Shown here in pieces: positions 57,780-64,000 of a stretch of DNA of 64,000 nucleotides. Source of the DNA: Streptomyces flavofungini. Lineage in GTDB: Bacteria > Actinomycetota > Actinomycetes > Streptomycetales > Streptomycetaceae. Every line of letters begins with the position of its first letter. The stretch's first letter is position 1. The notes beneath the pieces were generated by a model. That model ran no database searches. It was not told the origin of the DNA and was given only the letters and a program-made list of their open reading frames with translations. The translations under genes were made by a program, and so were the position numbers. Location: contig NZ_BMVR01000012.1 in NCBI RefSeq assembly GCF_014650815.1, positions 62,001 through 126,000 of the forward strand. Reading direction: 5' to 3'.

Positions 57780-57783
57780 CAGC

Positions 57784-58428
57784 ATGACCCAAGCCCCACC
57801 ACCAGCACGAACACCGGCCCGTCGGTTCCACCGGCTCCTTGTCGTCGGTCTGGTGGTCGCCATGGCGGCGATCACCGCAATCCTCGGCTACCGGTTACTG
57901 AAACCCTCGGCCTCCTCGCCCCTCTCGACCGCATCGCCCTCGAACGTGCTGCGCGGTGAGGACCGTGGCGCACTCGGCGAGGCCGGTGGTGCCGTCCCCG
58001 ACGGCGTGAAGGTCTTCGACAACACGGTTCCGGCCGTGGCCAACCTCGATCCGGGCCTGCTCAAGGCCCTCCGCCAGGCCGCGACGGCTGCTGCGGACGA
58101 CGGAGTCGAGTTCTACGTCAACAGCGGCTGGCGCTCGCCGGAGTACCAGAACCAGCTTCTTCGCAAGGCGATCGCCACGTACGGGTCGGAGGACGAGGCC
58201 GCCCGCTGGGTGGCCACCCCGGCGACGTCCCCGCACGTGTCGGGGGACGCGGTCGACATCGGGCGCTCCGACGCGACGAGGTGGCTGTCCGAACACGGCG
58301 CCGCGTACGGACTCTGCCAGATCTACAAGAACGAACCCTGGCATTACGAACGGCACCCCGCCGCGATCGATGGTGCGTGCCCGCGTATGTATGCCGACCC
58401 CACCGAGGACCCGAGGATGCAGCAGTGA
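57784..58428 (+). CDS. vanY: VanY-type D-alanyl-D-alanine carboxypeptidase (peptidase M15)
   Basis: A 214-residue membrane-anchored zinc peptidase. One helix (about 17-37) anchors it with the enzyme outside. M15B motifs: NSGWRSPEYQNQL, His151 and Asp158 in SPHVSGDAVDIG (SxHxxGxAxD), and Glu184 with His187 in NEPWHYE. It removes the terminal D-Ala from stem pentapeptides, destroying the glycopeptide target. There is no evident ribosome site; a small hairpin touches the ATG. It is the first gene of the vanYJ operon, divergent from vanRS across 87 bases that hold the VanR-like repeats. Confidence 0.92.
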   Translation: MTQAPPPARTPARRFHRLLVVGLVVAMAAITAILGYRLLKPSASSPLSTASPSNVLRGEDRGALGEAGGAVPDGVKVFDNTVPAVANLDPGLLKALRQAATAAADDGVEFYVNSGWRSPEYQNQLLRKAIATYGSEDEAARWVATPATSPHVSGDAVDIGRSDATRWLSEHGAAYGLCQIYKNEPWHYERHPAAIDGACPRMYADPTEDPRMQQ

Positions 58429-59606
58429 GTGACAGTGCGCGAGGACGGACGATGACGCAGGCGGAGACGGTGGCGAGCCCCGGGGAGGGCGGCACCGGTA
58501 CCGTCAGCCCCGGGACGCGGCGCGCGGACATCCACCGGGACAGCGGCCCCCGCACCCAGCCCACAGGCTTCGGCCGATATATCGACATCGAGGTCTGGCG
58601 CGCCCGCGTCCGCCGGACGGTCCGCCTCGCCTCCCGGCCGGGCCCCTGGAAGCGCGGCCTGGTGCTCGCGGCGCTGGCACTCCTCCTCGGCCTGCTCCTG
58701 CTGCTGCACTCCAGCGTCCCGAACCGGACCGGGAACCTCGGCAGCCTGGTGGAGACGTTCCTGCCGTGGTTCGGCCTGTTCGTCCCGTTGCTGCTGACCG
58801 GGGCGCTGCTGCGCCGCTCCGCCTCCGCGGTGGTCGCCCTGCTGCTGCCGGTCACGGTGTGGCTGCACCTCTTCGGCGGGCTGCTCATCGACAAGTCCCA
58901 GCCTGGCGCCGACCTCACCGTGGCCAGCCACAACGTGGGCGCGGACAACCCCGACCCGGAGGGCACGGCCCGCGACCTGATCGCCTCCGGGGCGGACGTG
59001 CTGGCGCTGGAGGAGATCACCCCGCAGGCCCGGGACACGTACGAGAAGGTGCTGGCGAAGGCGTACCCGCACCGCACGGTGCGGGGCACGGTCGGCCTGT
59101 GGAGCAAGCTGCCGCTGTCGGACACCCGGCCGGTCGACGTCAAGATGGACGCGGGACCGCTGGCGGCCACCAAGCCGGACGACGTCAAGATGGCCTACAA
59201 CCGGGGCCTGCGGACGACGGTGGCCACCGACCAGGGGCCGCTGGCGGTGTACGTGGCCCACCTGGGTTCTGTCCGGGTGAACCCCAGGGCGGGCCTCTCG
59301 TCAGGCCAGCGGGACGCGGGCGCGCAGGCCCTCGGCCAGGCCGTCGCCGCCGAGCGGAACAAGCGGGTGGTGCTGCTCGGCGACCTGAACGGCACCATGG
59401 ACGACCGCGCGTTCAACGGCCTCACCTCACACCTGAAGTCGGCCCAGGACGAGGCCGGGAACGGCTTCGGCTTCAGCTGGCCCGCGAAGTTCCCGGTGGC
59501 GCGGATCGACCAGATCCTGGTCCGCGGGGTGGAGCCGAGGAGCTCGTGGGTGCTGTCGGCCACGGGCAGCGATCATCTTCCGGTGGCGGCGGGGATCAGC
59601 TGGTGA
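58425..59606 (+). CDS. vanJ: VanJ-like membrane protein with exo/endonuclease-phosphatase domain
   Basis: A 393-residue protein: a disordered N-terminus, three membrane helices (VLAALALLLGLLLLL, FLPWFGLFVPLLLTGALL, VVALLLPVTVWLHLFGGLLI) and an extracytoplasmic EEP domain with SHNVGADN, LEEIT, GDLNGTMDD and GSDHLPV. S. coelicolor VanJ of this design confers teicoplanin resistance and may process an undecaprenyl-linked intermediate. The GTG at 58425 overlaps the vanY stop as GTGA; ATG 58452, behind GAGGACGG, is an alternative start. Confidence 0.88.
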   Translation: MSDSARGRTMTQAETVASPGEGGTGTVSPGTRRADIHRDSGPRTQPTGFGRYIDIEVWRARVRRTVRLASRPGPWKRGLVLAALALLLGLLLLLHSSVPNRTGNLGSLVETFLPWFGLFVPLLLTGALLRRSASAVVALLLPVTVWLHLFGGLLIDKSQPGADLTVASHNVGADNPDPEGTARDLIASGADVLALEEITPQARDTYEKVLAKAYPHRTVRGTVGLWSKLPLSDTRPVDVKMDAGPLAATKPDDVKMAYNRGLRTTVATDQGPLAVYVAHLGSVRVNPRAGLSSGQRDAGAQALGQAVAAERNKRVVLLGDLNGTMDDRAFNGLTSHLKSAQDEAGNGFGFSWPAKFPVARIDQILVRGVEPRSSWVLSATGSDHLPVAAGISW

Positions 59607-59625
59607 ACCTCGCGGAGCCGAGGTT
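59606..59625 (+). terminator. Candidate terminator after vanJ
   Basis: AACCTCG-CGGAGC-CGAGGTT, a perfect 7-bp stem that begins at the last base of the vanJ stop codon. The stem is short for a Streptomyces terminator. Confidence 0.5.
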
Positions 59626-59915
59626 GCCGAGCGGGGCGAGTGGTCGCGGCCTCGTCCCGAAGGCCGCACTCGTCGACTCTGGCGGCCTGTTCAGGATCCA
59701 AGTCACCCGTTTCCCCATGGCCTCCTTGGCGGCAGACACCCGGGTCGTACCGGAAGGGGGCACTGCCATCAGGCTGGAGGGCGGGGCCCCTCAAGGCACG
59801 GAAAGATCTGTCCGGGACGCGTCCGGGACAGCGGGTGCCCGCGTTCTGCCCCCATTCACCCTGGTACGCGCCCGGATTCGACTGCCTGCGGAGCCGCGGG
59901 CGCCCCGCGCGGCGC
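59626..59915. other. Intergenic region
   Basis: About 290 bases between vanJ and the convergent NIPSNAP gene. Apart from the hairpin at the vanJ stop I see only GC-rich dyads around 59890-59920 and no gene. Confidence 0.5.
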
Positions 59916-60218
59916 CTAGTCCAGCGGCCGCAGGAACCGGCGTTCGTACCTCCGAATGCACCCGGTGCGGCGCGCCAGTTCGATGGCCTCCTGGCACTCG
60001 GGGTCGGTCGCGCTGTCCGTGCGGTACTGCTCGTACGCGGAGAAGCTGGGGAAGGAGAACAGGGCGTACGCGATGTCGCTGTCGCCCTCGCTGGGCAGGA
60101 AGTAGCCGTGGTGCGTGCCGCCGAAGCGGTTCACGAGGACGACCCAGCGACGGCCGTACTCCTCGAAGTCCGCGATGCGGTCGGGGTCGATCTCGTACTT
60201 CAGGTGAATGCTGATCAT
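59916..60218 (-). CDS. NIPSNAP family protein
   Basis: A 100-residue dimeric alpha+beta barrel protein (ISIHLKYEIDPDRIADFEEYGRRWV, GGTHHGYFLP, YALFSFPSFSAYEQYR, CIRRYERRFL). NIPSNAP/EthD-type small proteins are of unclear function; some act as monooxygenases or ring-modifying enzymes. The ATG at 60218 is used; no strong ribosome site is seen, and the longer frame upstream to 60446 has no homologous features. It stands alone. Confidence 0.85.
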   Translation of the reverse strand: MISIHLKYEIDPDRIADFEEYGRRWVVLVNRFGGTHHGYFLPSEGDSDIAYALFSFPSFSAYEQYRTDSATDPECQEAIELARRTGCIRRYERRFLRPLD

Positions 60219-60593
60219 GTGACGACATGATGCCCGAGGGGCCGCGCGGGGCACAGCGGACACTGGTGCCGACTGTTCCCGTTCCAGTGGGTTGGGGAGT
60301 TGTCCGGGGCCGACCCCTCCCGGATGCCACCCTCGATGTGACATGGTCCAGACCTGACCGGAATCGCATGGCCGAGGCCGACCGCTCGGGCGGCCGCCGC
60401 CCCTGTCCGGCACGCGGCATCCCGTACGCCTCCACGGGATGCGCACACTATCGGCCTTGATATCTGGCTATCGGTCAATTCATTACGGAATATGCGCTTC
60501 TCGTTGCACTGCTCCGTGGGCCCGGACAGTCTTCCTTCAGCCATCGGGGCGCGGACCCCGATGGCTCTGCCGAAGTAGGGAGGGCTCAACGTC
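60219..60593. other. Intergenic region with leader hairpin
   Basis: 375 bases without a gene. Its clearest element is an 11-bp perfect stem (60539-60549 with 60556-60566, 6-base loop, core CCATCGGGG) that ends 27 bases before the small secreted protein gene. AT-rich bases at 60455-60500 probably hold the promoter. Confidence 0.6.
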
Positions 60594-60860
60594 ATGCCCC
60601 TGCGCAAGTTGCTCGCCACCGCAGCCGTGGCCGCCACCGTCGCCGGCGTCGGATTGACGGCCGTTCCGGCGGCCCACGCGGCCGAGGCGTCATCGGCCTC
60701 GACCGTCCGTCCCCTGGGGTGGATTCCCTGGGGTACGTACGCGGACCTGGCCCAGTGCCACCACGCCGGACAGTGGGCGGTCCAGAACGCCGGAGCGTCC
60801 AACTACACCTGCTCACAGACCGCGCCCGGCCAGTACGCGTTGTACATCTACCGCGTCTGA
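60594..60860 (+). CDS. Small secreted protein with two cysteines (unknown function)
   Basis: An 88-residue precursor; AGGGAGGG lies 9 bases before the ATG. Signal peptide PLRKLLATAAVAATVAGVGL is cleaved near AHAAE, leaving about 58 residues. The mature end reads CHHAGQWAVQNAGASNYTC then GQYALYIYRV. Spacing and residues around the Cys pair match the protein at 30759-31034 (C-H-x2-G-x-W...Y-x-C...Q-x-x-L), so they form one family. The likely single disulfide and aromatic surface suggest a small extracellular binding protein. A leader hairpin precedes the gene. Confidence 0.8.
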   Translation: MPLRKLLATAAVAATVAGVGLTAVPAAHAAEASSASTVRPLGWIPWGTYADLAQCHHAGQWAVQNAGASNYTCSQTAPGQYALYIYRV

Positions 60861-60924
60861 CGCCCGGAGACCGACAGCGCGAAGCGCCCGCGGCCGGTTC
60901 ACCGGCGGCGGGCGCCACAGCCGA

Positions 60925-60948
60925 CGGTCAGGCGGTCAGGCGGTCAGG
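60925..60948. repeat. 8-bp tandem repeat CGGTCAGG x3
   Basis: Three perfect units. The stop codon (60944-60946) of the minus-strand SnoaL-like gene lies within the array, as in the GCCCTCA array at 18735. Confidence 0.85.
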
Positions 60949-61339
60949 CGGTGATGGTGCGGGTGAAGCCGTGCGAACGGGTCATCCGGCCGTCCGGCGT
61001 GAAGGTGTAGAACGCCAGCACTTCGACGGCGACCCGCTTCTTGCGCGTCGCCGCGTGGATCGTGAGCCGTGCCGCGATCCGGTCGCCGTCCGCCACGGCC
61101 TCGTGCACCTCGAACCGGGAGTCGTCGTCCTCCGCCAGGTTCTTGCGCACGGGGCGGATGTGGGCGAGGAGCTTGTCCCAGTCGAGTCTGATGCCGTCGC
61201 TGATCATCTCGATGTCGGGCGTGTAGAAGCGGGCCATCGCCGGGGCCGGATCGGGGTCGCCCCGTACGACCTGCTCGTGGAACGTGGTGAAGAAGTCGGC
61301 GATGAACTGCTCGGGAGTGCTCTGGGCCAGCGGCTTCAT
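60944..61339 (-). CDS. SnoaL-like / NTF2-fold polyketide-cyclase-type protein
   Basis: A 131-residue NTF2-fold protein: EQFIADFFTTFHEQVV, AMARFYTPDIEMISDG, LDWDKLLAHIRPVRKNL, HEAVADGDRIAARLTIHA and VLAFYTFTPDGRMTRSHGF. GGAGGGGG precedes the ATG. Proteins of this fold are hydratases, cyclases or binding proteins; no specific activity can be given. It is divergent from a TetR regulator whose operator lies between them. Confidence 0.87.
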   Translation of the reverse strand: MKPLAQSTPEQFIADFFTTFHEQVVRGDPDPAPAMARFYTPDIEMISDGIRLDWDKLLAHIRPVRKNLAEDDDSRFEVHEAVADGDRIAARLTIHAATRKKRVAVEVLAFYTFTPDGRMTRSHGFTRTITA

Positions 61340-61404
61340 GGTGTCCCCCTCCAGGCGCGGCGAAGCCGAAGCGGGGCGGCTCGCGCGGCACCACCCTCAC
61401 TAAC

Positions 61405-61421
61405 TCTTACAGACTGTAAGA
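61405..61421. promoter_or_regulatory. TetR operator (nested inverted repeats)
   Basis: TCTTACAG-A-CTGTAAGA is a perfect 17-bp palindrome between the divergent SnoaL-like and TetR genes. A further half-site GTAAGAGTT (61451-61459), complementary to AACTCTTAC at 61402-61410, overlaps the TetR start codon, so two dimers may bind. Confidence 0.7.
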
Positions 61422-61457
61422 TATGGAGGATCCGACAACTTTGACAAGGTGTAAGAG

Positions 61458-62045
61458 TTGATTTCTCCTCAGCGGCGCCGCGCCGACGCCGAACGCAGCC
61501 GTACCGCCGTCCTCGACGCGGCCGTCCAGCTCCTCGGCGAGCGCCCCGACGCGGGCATGGCCGCCATCGCCACCGCGGCCGGAGTCACCCGGCAGACCGT
61601 CTACGCGCACTTCTCCTCGCGAGACGACCTGCTCACGGCCGTCGTCGACCGCATGACGGAGAAGGTGGCGGAGGCGATGGACGCCGCGAGCGCCGATGAA
61701 GGCCCGGCGCCGGACGCGCTCCTTCGGCTGCTCGACGCGGCCTGGGGCGCAGCCGAGACCTACCCCGCACTGGTCCGGCTCGGAGCACGCCCGGCGCCGC
61801 CCGAGGAGGACCGGGCCCGCCACCGGCCGATCGCCGACCGCATCGCGCGCGTCCTTCAACGCGGCCGGGACGGAGGAGAGTTCGACCCGGAACCCGCACT
61901 GTCCTGGCAGGTGGCGGCCGTGATCGCACTGAGCCATGCCACGGGCGAGGAGATCCGCGACGGGCGCATGTCCGCCACCGACGCCACGGCCGCCCTCCAC
62001 TCCGGGCTGCTGCGGCTCCTCACCCCGGACCCCGGGAAGCCCTGA
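61458..62045 (+). CDS. TetR family transcriptional regulator
   Basis: A 195-residue regulator. The HTH reads AVLDAAVQLLGERPDAGMAAIATAAGVTRQTVYAHFSSRDDLLTAVVD (abbreviated: AGVTRQTVYAHFSSRDDLL is the recognition part). The helical C-terminal domain includes ARHRPIADRIARVLQRGRD and SWQVAAVIALSHATGEEIRDG. The TTG at 61458 is the only start that leaves the HTH intact; it lies within a half-operator, pointing to tight autorepression. Divergent target: the SnoaL-like gene. Confidence 0.9.
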   Translation: MISPQRRRADAERSRTAVLDAAVQLLGERPDAGMAAIATAAGVTRQTVYAHFSSRDDLLTAVVDRMTEKVAEAMDAASADEGPAPDALLRLLDAAWGAAETYPALVRLGARPAPPEEDRARHRPIADRIARVLQRGRDGGEFDPEPALSWQVAAVIALSHATGEEIRDGRMSATDATAALHSGLLRLLTPDPGKP

Positions 62046-62197
62046 CGCCGCAAGCCGCCCGCTGGAACCGGAGCCCGGTCACGTACCGCAGCGGACAGCC
62101 CCCGCCCGCCCGAGCCACGCGCCCCTCCGCGTTGCGCCCGCCCCCATGACGCGACAAGGTCGAAGCATCGGGCGAGACGTCCAAGGAGGGCCTCCGC

Positions 62198-63601
62198 ATG
62201 CCCATCGCAACGGTGAATCCGGCGACCGGCGAGACCGAGCGGACCTTCGAGCCGCTGACCCCCGGGGAGGTCGAGGAGCGGCTAAACCGGGCCGCGGCGG
62301 CCTTCGAGCGCTACCGCACCACCCCGTTCGCCGACCGCGCCGCCCTGCTGCACCGCGCCGCCGACCTCCTCGACGAGGACACGGACACGGTCGCGCGCAC
62401 CGTCACCACGGAAATGGGCAAGCCCCTGGCCGCCGCTCGCGCGGAGGCCGGGAAGTGCGCCAAGGCCATGCGCTGGTACGCCGACCACGCCGAGGGGCTG
62501 CTCGCCGACGAGCACCCCGACGACGGGGACATGCGCGACTCCGGCGCCGCCCGGGTCCTCGTGCGCTACCGGCCGATGGGTGCGGTCCTCGCCGTGATGC
62601 CGTGGAACTTCCCGCTCTGGCAGGTGGTGCGGTTCGCCGCGCCCGCCCTGATGGCAGGCAATGTCGGGCTGCTCAAGCACGCGTCGAACGTGCCGCAGAC
62701 CGCCCTGTACCTGGCGGACCTCTTCCGCCGCGCGGGCTTCGACCAGGGGTGCTTCCAGACGCTGCTCGTCGGGTCCGGCGCCGTCGAGGGCATCCTGCGC
62801 GATCCGCGGGTCGCCGCCGCCACGCTCACCGGCAGTGAGGGCGCGGGGCGGGCGGTCGCCGCCGTCGCCGGTGACGAGATCAAGAAGACCGTCCTGGAGC
62901 TGGGCGGCAGCGATCCGTTCGTCGTGATGCCGTCGGCCGACGTGGACGCCGCCGCCCGTACCGCCGTGACGGCGCGGGCGCAGAACGCGGGCCAGTCCTG
63001 CATCGCCGCCAAGCGGTTCATCGTGCACACCGAGGTGTACGACGCCTTCCTTGAGCGATTCAGCGCGGGCATGCGGGAGCTGACCGTCGGCGACCCGATG
63101 GCCGAGGGCACCGACGTGGGGCCGCTGTCCGGCGCACAGGGCCGCGCCGACCTGGAGGAGCTGGTCGAGGACGCCGTGCGCCGGGGCGCCCGCACGCACT
63201 GCGGCGGGCAGCGGCCGAAGGGGCTCGATCAGGGACTGGCCGATGGGTTCTTCTACGAGCCGACCGTGCTGTCCGGGATCACCCCCGAGATGCGCATCCA
63301 CTACGAAGAGACCTTCGGGCCGGTGGCCACCGTCTACCGGGTCGCGGACCTGGACGAGGCGGTGTCCGTCGCCAACGACACGCCCTTCGGGCTGAGTTCG
63401 AACGTGTGGACCGGCGACGCGGCCGAGCAGGAGCGTTTCGTACGTGACCTGCAGGCGGGCGGCGTCTTCTTCAACGGGATGACGGCTTCGCACCCGGCGT
63501 TCCCGTTCGGCGGCGTCAAGCGCTCCGGGTACGGCCGTGAGCTGTCCGGCCACGGCATCAAGGAGTTCTGCAACGCCACCACGGTGTGGTTCGGCGCGTG
63601 A
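62198..63601 (+). CDS. gabD: NAD(P)-dependent succinate-semialdehyde dehydrogenase
   Basis: A 467-residue aldehyde dehydrogenase with AAGGAGGG before the ATG. Motifs: VLAVMPWNFPLWQVVRFAAPALMAGN (NAD fold), TLTGSEGAGRAV, catalytic Glu in LELGGSDPFVV, catalytic Cys in RAQNAGQSCIAAKRF, and ETFGPVATVYRV near the end. The sequence type (IATVNPATGETERTFEPL at the N-terminus) is that of actinobacterial SSADH, which oxidises succinic semialdehyde to succinate in GABA breakdown. No gabT adjoins it. It lies 150 bases after the TetR gene and may be transcribed on its own. Confidence 0.9.
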   Translation: MPIATVNPATGETERTFEPLTPGEVEERLNRAAAAFERYRTTPFADRAALLHRAADLLDEDTDTVARTVTTEMGKPLAAARAEAGKCAKAMRWYADHAEGLLADEHPDDGDMRDSGAARVLVRYRPMGAVLAVMPWNFPLWQVVRFAAPALMAGNVGLLKHASNVPQTALYLADLFRRAGFDQGCFQTLLVGSGAVEGILRDPRVAAATLTGSEGAGRAVAAVAGDEIKKTVLELGGSDPFVVMPSADVDAAARTAVTARAQNAGQSCIAAKRFIVHTEVYDAFLERFSAGMRELTVGDPMAEGTDVGPLSGAQGRADLEELVEDAVRRGARTHCGGQRPKGLDQGLADGFFYEPTVLSGITPEMRIHYEETFGPVATVYRVADLDEAVSVANDTPFGLSSNVWTGDAAEQERFVRDLQAGGVFFNGMTASHPAFPFGGVKRSGYGRELSGHGIKEFCNATTVWFGA

Positions 63602-63612
63602 GCCGCGCCGAG

Positions 63613-63666
63613 GCCGGGAGACGGGGCGGGGTCGGGAGACGGTGCAGGGTCGGGAGGTGGTGCGGA
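63613..63666. repeat. 18-bp degenerate tandem repeat x3
   Basis: Three 18-bp units (63613-63630, 63631-63648, 63649-63666) share CGGGAG near the start and GG at the end. The last unit ends on the A of the next gene's ATG, so the repeats also provide its GGGAG-type ribosome site. Confidence 0.75.
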
Positions 63667-64000
63667 TGGAACCCGTCGAGGCGCTGAGCCGTATCGCCTT
63701 CCTCCTCGAACGCGCCCAGTCCCCCACCTACCGGGTACGCGCCTTCCGCACCGCCGCGGCCGCCGTCGCCGCCCTCTCGCCGGAAGAGCTGGCCGAGCGG
63801 GTGCGCTCGGGCACCTTGGAGGCGCTGAAGGGCATCGGCCCGAAGACGGGTCAGGTGGTGCGCGAGGCGCTGGCCGGTGACGTGCCCGGCTATCTGGCCG
63901 ACTTGGAGGCGTCGTCCCGGAAGCCGCTGGTGTCCGGCGGCACGCGGCTGCGTGCCCTGCTGCGCGGTGACTGCCATCTGCACTCCGACTGGTCCGACGG
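63666..64000 (+). CDS. PHP-domain metal-dependent phosphoesterase, N-terminal part (runs off the window)
   Basis: Open to the end of the window, 111 codons visible. The N-terminus MEPVEALSRIAFLLERAQSP and YRVRAFRTAAAAVAALSPEEL resembles the helical 8-kDa-like domain of family X DNA polymerases, followed by a helix-hairpin-helix LEALKGIGPKTGQVVREAL. The visible end GDCHLHSDWSDG is the first PHP metal motif (HxHxxxSDG). This domain order is found in stand-alone PHP proteins and in PolX C-termini. The C-terminal two thirds are outside the window. Confidence 0.85.
   Translation, partial: MEPVEALSRIAFLLERAQSPTYRVRAFRTAAAAVAALSPEELAERVRSGTLEALKGIGPKTGQVVREALAGDVPGYLADLEASSRKPLVSGGTRLRALLRGDCHLHSDWSD

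Overview
The window is high-GC DNA with strong third-position GC bias, frequent GTG and TTG starts, AGGAGG-type ribosome sites, a rodlin gene, a DmdR/IdeR-type iron box, a DasR-like dre site and VanR/VanS/VanJ homologues. Together these point to the chromosome of a Streptomyces species or close relative. About 59 genes are packed on both strands. I saw no rRNA, tRNA, CRISPR array, prophage, transposase or recognisable antibiotic cluster.

Layout. (1) 1-5630: a MarR regulator with a perfect operator, convergent with an iron operon read from the right: iron box, 24-codon leader ORF, siderophore-interacting protein, lipoprotein, two FecCD permeases, ATPase; the four import genes are joined by GTGA overlaps. 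(2) 5829-16494: a secreted GH20 hexosaminidase behind a dre-like site, then a divergent LacI/ABC/GH42/GH30 galactan locus with twin palindromic operators. (3) 16950-26490: CAP protein, Tat-exported unknown, two ATGA-coupled esterases, GNAT, trypsin-like protease, GH43_24-CBM13 galactanase, quinone oxidoreductase. (4) 26563-30664: HxlR regulator with a 27-bp operator, a HxlR-peroxiredoxin fusion divergent from an enolase, and a DD-peptidase-like serine hydrolase. (5) 30759-36172: small secreted protein, unknown gene, DHFR-like plus ArsR-SRPBCC pair, an ECF sigma factor fused through a membrane segment to a CAP domain, and a broken LD-carboxypeptidase. (6) 36477-44502: orphan sugar-binding lipoprotein, GntR regulator, GH35-CBM13 beta-galactosidase, PhoX-like protein, and a split M14 carboxypeptidase (separate pro-domain and catalytic genes). 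(7) 44632-55910: redox enzymes each paired with a regulator, a serine hydrolase, ArsR/MFS, SMP-30/Lrp, a solitary rodlin, AKR/XRE. (8) 55899-59606: vanS-vanR divergent from vanY-vanJ, without vanHAX. (9) 59916-64000: NIPSNAP protein, second small two-Cys secreted protein, SnoaL-like protein/TetR, SSADH, and the start of a PHP-domain gene that runs off the window.

How the genes work together. GH43_24 (exo-beta-1,3-galactanase type), GH30 (endo-beta-1,6-galactanase type), GH42 and GH35 beta-galactosidases and an ABC importer form a plausible route for plant type II arabinogalactan. The van module looks like a carboxypeptidase-based glycopeptide response. The serine hydrolase at 29504, 28 kb away, has a promoter region closely resembling that of vanY, including 11-bp-phased direct repeats, so it may belong to the same VanR regulon. 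This remote link and the sigma-CAP fusion are the most interesting observations.
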